This document shows positions 26,866 through 34,158 of a stretch of DNA of 64,000 bases, in pieces (within the stretch, counting starts at the first letter, position 1; every line of letters begins with the position of its first letter). The stretch is from Endozoicomonas_A sp049275935. GTDB lineage: Bacteria; Pseudomonadota; Gammaproteobacteria; Pseudomonadales; Endozoicomonadaceae. Below the pieces are notes generated by a model. That model saw nothing but the letters and a program-made list of their open reading frames with translations, was not told the DNA's origin and made no database searches. The position numbers and the translations under genes are program-made. The stretch is from positions 1,364,001 to 1,428,000 of the forward strand of contig NZ_CP184830.1 in the NCBI RefSeq assembly GCF_049275935.1. The letters run 5' to 3'.

Positions 26866-27131
26866 GACTCACCCTCCTGTTCCATCACCGGTGAGCCCAC
26901 TGCGTTATAGAGCCGGGATTGCTCGTACTCCAGAACATCCGACAGGCGATACAGGATTCTGGCTCCGATCCGCATAAAGCGGGGACCGCTACCGTCCTGT
27001 CGCATTCGGGCCAGAGACTTGATGCTGATATTGAGGCGTTTGGACAGCTGGAGTGAGTCCAGATGAACCACCTGATTTTCAGGTGTAGGACAAAGTGTAG
27101 GAGCAACGGCTCCCGGTAGTGTGTCTTGCAT
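26862..27131 (-). CDS. MerR/excisionase-type helix-turn-helix protein
   Basis: 89 residues from the ATG at 27131, which is preceded by a strong GGAGG ribosome-binding site at 5 bases; a start at 27158 is also in frame. The segment LDSLQLSKRLNISIKSLARMRQDGSGPRFMRIGARILYRLSDVLEYEQSRL matches the HTH_17 domain of excisionases and AlpA-like regulators. It heads the early operon and is downstream of tandem TGTAGGAG repeats. It could be an excision factor or an early regulator; a repressor role is not excluded. Confidence 0.7.
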   Translation of the reverse strand: MQDTLPGAVAPTLCPTPENQVVHLDSLQLSKRLNISIKSLARMRQDGSGPRFMRIGARILYRLSDVLEYEQSRLYNAVGSPVMEQEGES

Positions 27132-27165
27132 GATGACCTCCGTGCTTTTCGTGTTCATGCAAGAC
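27123..27165. promoter_or_regulatory. Inverted repeat enclosing ribosome-binding site
   Basis: GTCTTGCATG (27123-27132) is exactly mirrored by CATGCAAGAC (27156-27165). In the mRNA the 3' arm holds the start codon at 27131, and the intervening 23 bases hold the GGAGG ribosome-binding site. It may be an operator or an RNA hairpin controlling the HTH gene. Confidence 0.5.
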
Positions 27166-27183
27166 TGATAGTGGGGGAGTTAC

Positions 27184-27223
27184 TGTAGGAGAAGTGTAGG
27201 AGCTGTAGGAGAAACTGTAGGAG
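27184..27223. repeat. Four TGTAGGAG repeats upstream of early operon
   Basis: TGTAGGAG occurs at 27184, 27195, 27204 and 27216 (spacings 11, 9 and 12), with two more related copies at 27084 and 27096 inside the HTH coding region. Read leftward this is CTCCTACA lying about 50-90 bases ahead of the start at 27131. Spaced about one helical turn apart, it looks like a binding site for an activator or repressor. Confidence 0.6.
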
Positions 27224-27254
27224 GAGGTTTTTTGCTGAAATTAATGCAAAAAAA

Positions 27255-27272
27255 ACCGGCTCATTGGCCGGT
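27255..27272 (-). terminator. Terminator of the two-gene unknown operon
   Basis: ACCGGC (27255-27260) pairs with GCCGGT (27267-27272), and the leftward strand runs straight into eight Ts. It follows the stop at 27297 and precedes the TGTAGGAG repeats, so the 27.3-29.4 kb operon and the early operon are separate units. Confidence 0.75.
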
Positions 27273-27296
27273 ATTAATGTCATTGTGATTTATTGA

Positions 27297-28232
27297 TCAA
27301 GCTTCAGATGTTTGAAACATCTCCAGTTCTTCAAAAGCCTTTAACCAACATCGTCCTGAAGCTCCTGGCTCGTAGCCGATAAAATCTCTCCAGCGAGGTT
27401 CCTTGTGGAAGAACTGGCTGAGATTACTGGAACTGGACTCTTCCAGGAGTAACTGGGTCAGAATTTGTGGAGCCCCTCTTTTACCGGCCTGCACCAACTG
27501 ATCCACCAGCTGGCAACGGGCTGGCCCACCTTTCAGTAGCCAGGGATCAAGGCCCAACACTCTCAGTATCCCGTTATGCTCATCCCAGATAATGCCTTCC
27601 CGCTCCAGTCGTGCCTGATCCGGATCAACATACGAAAGAAAGCGATTATAGTCGACAGCGACCGGACCTTTTGGCAATAACTCACCCAGAGGCAGCAACT
27701 GAAACCCAGGAGGTAAAATCATATAGCGGGACTTGGGCTTTTGGCTGGAAATCACTACACAGGAGGATAAGGATTGAGCAAACAAACAGTCAGCAATGTC
27801 ATCAAAATTCGGGTTCAGCTCTCGAACCAGTAATACAGTGACGCCTTTGATCTCTCCCAGCTTCCAGACCCGGTCATCCAGTATGGGTTCTGCCTGATCC
27901 AGATTGAGCTTTTCAGCCAACCATTCCGGGAACCACTCCATTCGGAATTTGTACATCCTTAATTCATCGTCCGTGACCTTGTGGCAGCCGTTGTAATAGT
28001 AGACAAACTCATCCTTGACCCTGTGCACCTGGCGATAGCCGTCCTGCAAGTCATCAGGATAATCTACCATGATCAGCCGGTCATCGGCAGGGCCTTTCGG
28101 GATAAAGGCATTATTGCCAATGATGTCTTGCCAGCACTCAGGGTAATAGAACTTCAGCTCACTGATTCGCTCTTTATCCGTAGCTGCCTCAAAACAACTT
28201 TGTAAAAAATCAAACGCTTGTCGCTTCATCAT
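27297..28232 (-). CDS. Unknown protein, second gene of two-gene unit
   Basis: 311 residues from the ATG at 28232, six bases after a GGAGG site (ATG ATG is tandem; the second is at 28229). It overlaps the upstream gene by 23 bases. No family recognised. Features seen: an acidic and aromatic-rich N-terminal part (FYYPECWQDIIG, FVYYYNGCHKVTDDE), a central beta-rich part, and a C-terminal helical part (about 240-300) with GPARCQLVDQLVQAGKRGAPQIL and ending WRDFIGYEPGASGRCWL. No membrane segment or nucleotide-binding loop is seen. Together with its neighbour it may be a phage-encoded interference or induction system. Confidence 0.7.
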   Translation of the reverse strand: MMKRQAFDFLQSCFEAATDKERISELKFYYPECWQDIIGNNAFIPKGPADDRLIMVDYPDDLQDGYRQVHRVKDEFVYYYNGCHKVTDDELRMYKFRMEWFPEWLAEKLNLDQAEPILDDRVWKLGEIKGVTVLLVRELNPNFDDIADCLFAQSLSSCVVISSQKPKSRYMILPPGFQLLPLGELLPKGPVAVDYNRFLSYVDPDQARLEREGIIWDEHNGILRVLGLDPWLLKGGPARCQLVDQLVQAGKRGAPQILTQLLLEESSSSNLSQFFHKEPRWRDFIGYEPGASGRCWLKAFEELEMFQTSEA

Positions 28233-29388
28233 CCTTGTCCTCCAGAAGAACCCCCATCTGCACCAGCAGATCATGATTCAAGTAGCGTTCTCGTTGAGAC
28301 AGATCCCGTAATGAACAACCGTTGGGGGCTCTCAACTTAACCGTGATCGTTTCTTTCGGCAGGCTGCCCACAGCTTCACAAAGGAATGCCAGAGTCACGC
28401 CCCGAATACGGAGCTTGTTCGGATTCAGAAGGTTGATCCCAAGGTCTTCGATGGTTTGATAGGCATCCTTGTCAAAGAATTTTCTTGAAGTGGCTTTTAA
28501 GATCGCACCACCCCGCCCGGGCAATGTCTGAATGTCAATATTCTTGACTGTCACTTCCATGACTCCGTGCTTCAGATCAAAGCTATCTTCAAAATCAGGT
28601 CGCTGGCGAAAGATCTCGAGGTTGATCTGCCTAAGCTTCAGCTTTTCAGGGCTGTCTTCCTGTTCCAGAACCGACTCACAGAAGGCTTTCTTCAGCAGAT
28701 TACGAATGGCTACCTGCTCTGCGTAGAGCTCAATAACACCGGTCTCCGGCTCATACGTCACTGCGTATTCACGAGCGGGGTGAATGGTTTCCAGTACTAC
28801 ATCCTTACCTTCTTCATCGAGCACTTCAAAGCTGACCGGTAAGCCTTCCCGGTAAATCATGAACTGCAACACAGTGACCAACCCCTGATGATCACTATGA
28901 CGTTGTCGCTTCTGCCGCCTGATCACCAGCTTGTCATTGTTGAACTGATCTCTGAGCTTCTGCACAAAATCAGTCAGATCAACGTCTTTATCCAGAGGCA
29001 CCGGAGTGGGAAGGTAATAGCCATCCCACATGCGACCATGATGTCGGTGATACTCCACATAGCGGATCTCTTCTGCTTTCCTGAAGTCGCTTTCATTCGC
29101 TGCCAGAAGCCGAAGGGCATTGTCGTATGGATTGCTGGTGAAATTATGAGATAAGTCACTCATAACCTGTTGTCCGACCTCACAGGCCAGATCAACAATC
29201 CGGATAGCCACATACTCCAAACGAGCCTGGTCTTGCTCATCCAGCGTCAGAATATTTTTGTAGACTTCTTTGGGAGTAATGATGCGGGTCGTACCCGGAG
29301 AGACGGCGTTGAGGTCAATCTTGCAGAGTTCAAAAAAGGTATCTGACTCCAGATCAGCGCCTTGCAGTACTTGTTGGACTGCTTTCAT
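28210..29388 (-). CDS. Unknown protein, first gene of two-gene unit
   Basis: 392 residues, not recognised. The N-terminal part (about 1-120) is helical and acidic. The middle (about 125-230) includes a basic patch LVIRRQKRQRHSDHQGLVTVLQF followed by a strand-rich segment; the C-terminal part (about 240-380) includes ILKATSRKFFDKDAYQTIEDLGINLLNPNKLRIRGV and SLRDLSQRERYLNHDLLVQ. No catalytic motif is certain. The putative promoter overlaps a LexA-box-like sequence, suggesting SOS control. Function is unknown; position between the replication and integration modules is typical of accessory cargo. Confidence 0.7.
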   Translation of the reverse strand: MKAVQQVLQGADLESDTFFELCKIDLNAVSPGTTRIITPKEVYKNILTLDEQDQARLEYVAIRIVDLACEVGQQVMSDLSHNFTSNPYDNALRLLAANESDFRKAEEIRYVEYHRHHGRMWDGYYLPTPVPLDKDVDLTDFVQKLRDQFNNDKLVIRRQKRQRHSDHQGLVTVLQFMIYREGLPVSFEVLDEEGKDVVLETIHPAREYAVTYEPETGVIELYAEQVAIRNLLKKAFCESVLEQEDSPEKLKLRQINLEIFRQRPDFEDSFDLKHGVMEVTVKNIDIQTLPGRGGAILKATSRKFFDKDAYQTIEDLGINLLNPNKLRIRGVTLAFLCEAVGSLPKETITVKLRAPNGCSLRDLSQRERYLNHDLLVQMGVLLEDKDDEATSV

Positions 29389-29441
29389 ACTGGCTCCTTG
29401 CCATGGCGTGAGTTAACCCTTAACTTCGTACAGATTAAACA

Positions 29442-29471
29442 CTGTATAAATAATCAGCTATTCGGTCAATA
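29442..29471 (-). promoter_or_regulatory. LexA-box-like operator over candidate promoter
   Basis: Read leftward, CTGATTATTTATACAG (29442-29457) fits CTG-N10-CAG and agrees with the E. coli LexA consensus at 13 of 16 positions. TTGACC (29466-29471) 15 bases upstream of TATACA forms a candidate -35/-10 pair, so the box covers the -10. It lies 54-69 bases ahead of the start at 29388. Spacer length is slightly short. Confidence 0.5.
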
Positions 29472-29605
29472 GAGTACATTCAAAGACAGGGATAACAGAT
29501 AGCAGATCGGAGGATACAAACGGGGTCAAATTGCCCTTTTACAAAGGCTTCAGAGCTTCCGACAATAATCAATAAATCCGCACCACCCAGGGATGGGAGC
29601 CGACC

Positions 29606-29809
29606 ATGAACAAAACCCTATCAAGCCATCAGCCGCACCCCAATACCCTGGCTATCTGCCAGATTCTGGCTGTCGGTATTGAACGTCGCCATATGAAGCA
29701 GCAAGAGCCGGAAAACACCGAAAGAGAGAAAGATAACTGGACTAATGCCGGAACCAGAGCCTGTATGTCTCATACGGTTCAACGACAGGAGTCTAACAAT
29801 GAAGAATGA
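29606..29809 (+). CDS. Small unknown protein ahead of the recombinase module
   Basis: 67 residues, no recognised family: a His/Pro/Asn-rich N-terminus followed by a charged segment (ERRHMKQQEPENTEREKDN) and a polar C-terminus. A GGGAG ribosome-binding site precedes the ATG and its stop overlaps the start of the DUF2924 gene by 11 bases, arguing for a translated leader of that operon. Protein identity is uncertain. Confidence 0.4.
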   Translation: MNKTLSSHQPHPNTLAICQILAVGIERRHMKQQEPENTEREKDNWTNAGTRACMSHTVQRQESNNEE

Positions 29810-30278
29810 ATTATCGGAACAGTCAAGCCTGGCGGCCAAGGTAGCTGCCATTCAGAAGATGTCCACCAAGGCACTGCTGGAACTCTGGCCAAAGCTCTAT
29901 GGCACCAAAGCCCCCAGGCTGAATAAACGACTACTGCGACAAAGATTGGCCTTCCGGGTTCAGGAGCTGGAACTGGGCAGCCTTTCCGAAAAGCATAAGA
30001 ATCGATTGCAACGGCTGCAAAAGCCATCAGCTAAAGACAAATCGGTGCCCAAGGCCAGAGTCAATAAGCCACCCGCAGGTACCCGGATTGTTAAGGAGTA
30101 TGAAGGTGAAACCCACGAGGTGATTGTCACCAGGGAAGGCTTCGAGTATCGCGGACAGATATACCGGAGCCTTTCTGGTATCGCCAAGCTGATTACTGGA
30201 AGTCACTGGTCGGGGCCGGTGTTCTTTGGATTGAAGGGGAGCAGCCATGAGCGGGGAAAAAGCCATGGGCAGAAATAA
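29799..30278 (+). CDS. DUF2924 family protein
   Basis: 159 residues from the ATG at 29799, with AGGAG 8 bases upstream. The C-terminal half fits the family closely: GTRIVKEYEGETHEVIVTREGFEYRGQIYRSLSGIAKLITGSHWSGPVFFGL. The N-terminal third is helical and basic. Function is unknown; DUF2924 proteins nearly always sit next to a serine recombinase and probably help it. It overlaps the recombinase start. Confidence 0.88.
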   Translation: MKNELSEQSSLAAKVAAIQKMSTKALLELWPKLYGTKAPRLNKRLLRQRLAFRVQELELGSLSEKHKNRLQRLQKPSAKDKSVPKARVNKPPAGTRIVKEYEGETHEVIVTREGFEYRGQIYRSLSGIAKLITGSHWSGPVFFGLKGSSHERGKSHGQK

Positions 30279-31608
30279 AAGCAAGATTAAGGATCTCAAG
30301 CGCTGTGCAGTCTATACCCGCAAGTCTTCGGAAGAAGGTCTGGAGCAGGAGTTCAATTCACTCCACGCTCAGAGGGAAGCGGGTGAAGCTTATATCACCT
30401 CCCAGAAACAGGAAGGCTGGATTCTGGTGCCGGACGAATACGACGATGGCGGCTTTTCTGGTGGCAATATGGAACGGCCTGCGCTTCAACGATTAATGAA
30501 AGATGTGGAAGCGGGCAAGATTGATGTGGTGGTGGTTTATAAAGTGGATCGTCTCTCCAGGTCGCTGGCTGACTTTGCCCGACTGGTGGAGGTGTTCGAC
30601 AAGCATAAAGTATCCTTCGTCGCTGTCACCCAGCAGTTTAATACCACCAGCAGCATGGGACGGCTGACGCTCAATATTCTATTGTCCTTTGCCCAGTTTG
30701 AAAGGGAAGTCACTGGGGAGCGCATCAGGGACAAGTTTCTGCTCTCCAAGAAGAAGGGTAAATGGATGGGTGGGACGCCACCGCTGGGCTATGACGTGGT
30801 GGATCGCAAGCTGATCCCCAATGAAGGTGAGGCGGTGATTATCCGGGAGATCTTCAAGATCTTTATTGAAACCCGCTCACAGGTTGAAACCGCTGAACGG
30901 ATTAATGAGATGGGCTTTCGAACCAAGCGACTGCCGCGCAGGGATGGCCAAGTGGTCGGAAGCAAGAAGTTCACCCGCATCGCCATCTACAAACTACTTA
31001 AGAGCCGCCTCTATAAAGGTGAGATCGGGCACAAGGGAGAATGGTACCCGGGTGAGCATAAAGCCCTCATCAAGCCGGAGGTCTGGGCGAAAGTAGAAAC
31101 CATTCTCCAGAGCAACAGCTCGAACCGACAGTCAGACAGCCGACACAGGCACAGTCCTTCGTTTCTGCGGGGTTTTCTGTTCGGGCCGGAGCAGGAAGCC
31201 CTGATCCCCACGGCCAGCCGCAGCAAGGGCAAACTGCACCGCTACTACGTCAGCAGCACAGCCCGGAAGCACGGTCATAAACACTCGCCCCTGCCTACCC
31301 TGCCAGCCAGAGAGATTGAGTTTCTGGTAGTCGAGCATCTTCGGGACTTACTGAAGCAACCAGAGATCATTTTCACCACCTGGCAGATGCTGACGGATCA
31401 GGAAACGTTCAATGAAGATCAGGTCAGGGAAGCCCTAAACGATCTGGCGGATATCTGGAACCTTCTGTTTCCCCAAGAGCAGCGCCGTTTAATGAAACTG
31501 TTGGTCAACCGAATAGAAGTCCACCAGCAGGGCATTGAGATTCGCTTCCACCAGGAAGGGATACCCACCATTACCAATGAGTTACAAGGAGAAGTGACAT
31601 GGCCATAA
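30247..31608 (+). CDS. Large serine recombinase (phage integrase)
   Basis: 453 residues. The resolvase domain (about 18-165) has YTRKSSEEG containing the nucleophilic Ser, VYKVDRLSRSLADF, and QFNTTSSMGRLTLNILLSFAQFERE. The recombinase domain follows (about 190-290, with PPLGYDVVDRKLIPNEGEAVIIREIF), then a coiled-coil C-terminus. The Cys-rich zinc ribbon usual in the large-serine-integrase group is not evident; the region about 310-345 has no paired cysteines, so the family assignment rests on the catalytic and recombinase parts. It overlaps the DUF2924 gene and is overlapped by the next gene; all three are coupled. Confidence 0.9.
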   Translation: MSGEKAMGRNKSKIKDLKRCAVYTRKSSEEGLEQEFNSLHAQREAGEAYITSQKQEGWILVPDEYDDGGFSGGNMERPALQRLMKDVEAGKIDVVVVYKVDRLSRSLADFARLVEVFDKHKVSFVAVTQQFNTTSSMGRLTLNILLSFAQFEREVTGERIRDKFLLSKKKGKWMGGTPPLGYDVVDRKLIPNEGEAVIIREIFKIFIETRSQVETAERINEMGFRTKRLPRRDGQVVGSKKFTRIAIYKLLKSRLYKGEIGHKGEWYPGEHKALIKPEVWAKVETILQSNSSNRQSDSRHRHSPSFLRGFLFGPEQEALIPTASRSKGKLHRYYVSSTARKHGHKHSPLPTLPAREIEFLVVEHLRDLLKQPEIIFTTWQMLTDQETFNEDQVREALNDLADIWNLLFPQEQRRLMKLLVNRIEVHQQGIEIRFHQEGIPTITNELQGEVTWP

Positions 31609-32024
31609 AAGTGACCGGCAAGGCGACCCGCACCTATCTCGAAGACGAGAACTGCATTCTGGTGCACATCCCCATCAAGTTCATCAACCGCAAGGGCAAG
31701 AGCCAGATCACCACACCGGATGGTCGACCGGTACTGGAAGAGGTCGATCCGGCCTTGAGGAATGCTCTGGTCAGGGCGCATCGATGGTTGAAGGCATTGG
31801 AAACAGGGAAAGAGCAGCATTTGAAAGTGCTAGCTCAGAAAGAAGGGATTACCAGTGTCAGCTATGCGTCCCGGATCTTACGCTTGACCACCCTGTCACC
31901 AGAAATTCAAGAGGCCATCATTGATGGCAGAAGCTTGGGAGGGCTGACGCTGGCCGATTTTATGAAGCCCTTCCCGCTCTTGTGGTCAGAGCAGAAGAAG
32001 GCATTGAGGATACCGGAGGACTAA
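31599..32024 (+). CDS. ParB-like helix-turn-helix protein of the recombinase module
   Basis: 141 residues. The C-terminal half has LKVLAQKEGITSVSYASRILRLTTLSPEIQEAIIDG, like the KorB/ParB helix-turn-helix where a helix pair reads DNA; the N-terminal half is strand-rich and basic. It starts inside the recombinase gene's end (10-base overlap). DUF2924, serine recombinase and such an HTH protein form a common three-gene set, probably controlling integration and excision. Confidence 0.7.
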   Translation: MAIKVTGKATRTYLEDENCILVHIPIKFINRKGKSQITTPDGRPVLEEVDPALRNALVRAHRWLKALETGKEQHLKVLAQKEGITSVSYASRILRLTTLSPEIQEAIIDGRSLGGLTLADFMKPFPLLWSEQKKALRIPED

Positions 32025-32056
32025 TCGGTTTTCTCTGTGACCAAGGGCGTAATCAT

Positions 32057-32407
32057 TTATTTTGAATCAGGACGATTTCTAAACAAAAACTCACTTATAA
32101 GATTTGCAGCAACAGCTAGACTAATTGCTGGTGCAACTACAACCCAAAGTCTTAAATTGCTAATTATCTTATTATTCACCTCTTCATGCTCAGCTGGGAG
32201 AGGAGTCATGGATATAAGTTTTTCTAATGTCTCAGATAGAAGATTTAGTCCAGCGACACTCCAGAAAATGATAGCGATACTCCAGAATAACAACCCAAAA
32301 TATTTTGGTGGGTGCTGTTTGTAAGCCCAAATCATCATCAACAATGGAGCCAAGAAAACTAAACTGATAACAATATTGAAAATTATTGGGTAGTCTGCTG
32401 ACCCCAT
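32057..32407 (-). CDS. Unknown three-segment membrane protein
   Basis: 116 residues with three hydrophobic segments (about 8-29, 35-58 and 85-106) and a short polar loop between the second and third. Not recognised. The coding sequence is AT-rich compared with the prophage and it runs opposite to the recombinase, next to the likely prophage edge, fitting a lysogenic-conversion or superinfection-exclusion gene. The start and even its protein status are uncertain. Confidence 0.5.
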   Translation of the reverse strand: MGSADYPIIFNIVISLVFLAPLLMMIWAYKQHPPKYFGLLFWSIAIIFWSVAGLNLLSETLEKLISMTPLPAEHEEVNNKIISNLRLWVVVAPAISLAVAANLISEFLFRNRPDSK

Positions 32408-32788
32408 TACACTGTCCTTGTAGTAAAATTTGTTTTTTATTCACTCGCCAAATATTCATATGGGCGACAGCCTGGAATTACAACCCTGAGCAAAAATGAC
32501 TATAAAAAGGTTCGTAGAAGGTTCCCCGCACATACCGCTAGTAAAGTGCAAACTAAACACCCGTTTGAATGGTCAAAAACCACCGGCAACCAACTGATTA
32601 TAAAGGGGAAATCAAAGAGCGTACTTCAAAGTGGCCGAAGTACGTTATTTAGAGAGGAGAGAGAAAAAACGGCCCAAAAATGGCCAAAAATCGGCTTTTT
32701 TAAGAATTTTCCAAGTATGCAGTTATAAGACAGCGGATGATTACCAAACAGGCAGGAAGCCAGAAATAACTACTCCCCAAAACGACAA
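32408..32788. other. Non-coding stretch at probable prophage edge
   Basis: No gene is supported here. It is AT-rich and contains a hairpin CGTACTTC (32620-32627) with GAAGTACG (32637-32644) and an A-rich tract with repeated GGCC near 32670-32700. It lies between the last phage gene and the tRNA terminator, so the right attachment site is probably within it or just left of it. Confidence 0.35.
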
Positions 32789-32812
32789 AAAGCCCTATAA
32801 AAATAGGGCTTT
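32789..32812 (-). terminator. Terminator of the tRNA pair
   Basis: AAAGCCCTA (32789-32797) and TAGGGCTTT (32804-32812) form a 9-bp stem with a 6-nt loop. Leftward, it ends in a T run. It follows the tRNA-Arg gene, which is also read leftward. Confidence 0.8.
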
Positions 32813-32819
32813 CTGAAGA

Positions 32820-32896
32820 TGGCGCGCTCGGTAGGATTCGAACCTACGACCGCCTGGTTCGTAGCCAGGTACTCTATCCAGCTGAGCTACGAGCGC
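32820..32896 (-). tRNA. tRNA-Arg (anticodon ACG)
   Basis: 77 bases with encoded CCA. The 7-bp acceptor arm GCGCTCG pairs with CGAGCGC, followed by G and CCA. The anticodon loop is CTACGAA between CCTGG and CCAGG, giving ACG (read as ICG). The T arm carries GTTCGAATC. It is the only tRNA next to the prophage end and could have been an ancestral integration target, though serine recombinases usually do not use tRNAs. Confidence 0.97.
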
Positions 32897-32915
32897 GTAA
32901 TACTAAATTGTTCAC

Positions 32916-33003
32916 TGGCGGTGAGGGAGGGATTCGAACCCTCGATACGTTTCCGTATACACACTTTCCAGGCGTGCTCCTTCGGCCACTCGGACACCTC
33001 ACC
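32916..33003 (-). tRNA. tRNA-Ser (anticodon GGA)
   Basis: 88 bases with encoded CCA. The acceptor GGTGAGG pairs with CCTCACC, the anticodon loop CTGGAAA gives GGA, and a long variable arm (TATACGGAAACGTATC) marks it as a Ser tRNA. It is read before the tRNA-Arg, 19 bases away, presumably in one transcript. Confidence 0.97.
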
Positions 33004-33106
33004 ATTGTCGTCGCCCGCATCTGTTGCTGCGAACGGAGCCGTACTTTATAGCAGGACCGTCTGAAAGGCAAAGCCAAAATGCACTTTTTTTCTACTTTTA
33101 GGACAA

Positions 33107-33940
33107 TTACTTAACTGTTAAACGGCTAAGTCCGAACTTGCGTTTGAGAATAGCCTCAAACCATGAAACAGGCAGACATCTTTTGAGCCCGGGCAGCGCC
33201 CTACTGCCATTGCCCACTCTTAAAATGCCCTGCTGGCTTGATGACTCCAGCCATGCAGCAATCTCTGATGCTACTTTTTTGGCAGGGGTGGGCCTATCCT
33301 GAGAGGCATTCGCTCGTGCTCTGACTCCCTCTTCGATAGGAAAATACAGAGAGCCTTCTGAAAAAACCCGGTCAAGAGCTTCATTGGCATTCTCTGCAAA
33401 ACGGGATTTGATGGCTCCGGGCAATACGGTCAGAACTCTTATGCCAAACGGCTGAAGCTCCATCCTCATAGCATCTGAAAAGGCGTTGAAGGCAGCTTTT
33501 GAAGCACAGTAAAGCCCTGAGAAGGGCGTGGTAACTTCTCCTGAAACACTGCCAATATTAATGATTGTTCCTTCCTTATTAGTACACATTTCCTTGATAA
33601 CTTTATTGGCTAACAACACCGGAGCAAATACATTGGTCTCAAATTGCTTCAGAAGTTCTTCTCTGGGTAACTCAGCCACTGCTCCCATTCCGCCATAGCC
33701 TGCATTATTGATCAGAACATCCAGCTTACCTTCTTCATCCTGAATCTCTGCCAGTATCCTGCCAACCTGGTCTTCATCGGTAACATCCAACTCTGCTGTC
33801 CTGATACTTTTATCTGACAGATGTCTGATTGATTCCAGCTTTCTTGCTGTGGCCCAGACCCTATAACCCCTCTGATCCAACTCCAGGGCCAACGCCAGAC
33901 CAATGCCGGATGAACAGCCGGTAATCAGTACATTTTTCAT
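33107..33940 (-). CDS. Short-chain dehydrogenase/reductase
   Basis: 277 residues. Classical SDR: TGCSSGIGLALA (dinucleotide-binding, about residue 7-19), NNAGYGGMG (about 78-86), and YCASK (about 150-154) with Ser of SVSG ahead, the catalytic Ser-Tyr-Lys set. The Arg at ATARK after strand 2 favours NADPH. The substrate is not predictable. A C-terminal extension beyond about 245 carries basic residues. No operon partner; a separate monocistronic unit. Confidence 0.9.
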   Translation of the reverse strand: MKNVLITGCSSGIGLALALELDQRGYRVWATARKLESIRHLSDKSIRTAELDVTDEDQVGRILAEIQDEEGKLDVLINNAGYGGMGAVAELPREELLKQFETNVFAPVLLANKVIKEMCTNKEGTIINIGSVSGEVTTPFSGLYCASKAAFNAFSDAMRMELQPFGIRVLTVLPGAIKSRFAENANEALDRVFSEGSLYFPIEEGVRARANASQDRPTPAKKVASEIAAWLESSSQQGILRVGNGSRALPGLKRCLPVSWFEAILKRKFGLSRLTVK

Positions 33941-34158
33941 TGCTTCACTCCATAAACCGGGGCTTCTGGTCTATTAAACGGCTGTCGGCCACAGGAAAAC
34001 AATCATCTCGGGCAGGTCATCTATAACAACTTGATGTCATGACCGAACAAGCCTGTCTGGTCGTGCCTGCAAACTTCCAGCTTAAGGAATATGAACAGTT
34101 GCAGACATTGGGCATTTTCGAATCCGGTGTCGATGCAGAAAACCGATAAACAGTTTCA

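Noticed and set aside
27184..27223. CRISPR array from the short direct repeats
   Set aside because: The repeats are only 8 bases with 1-4 base gaps, and no cas genes are present.
32820..33003. tRNA genes as the prophage attachment site
   Set aside because: Both tRNAs are intact with CCA, the integrase is a serine type (which rarely uses tRNAs), and no duplicated tRNA end was seen inside the element.
34039..34149. A 36-codon frame between the SDR and rmuC genes
   Set aside because: Short, with no clear ribosome-binding site or family; may be a remnant but not supportable.
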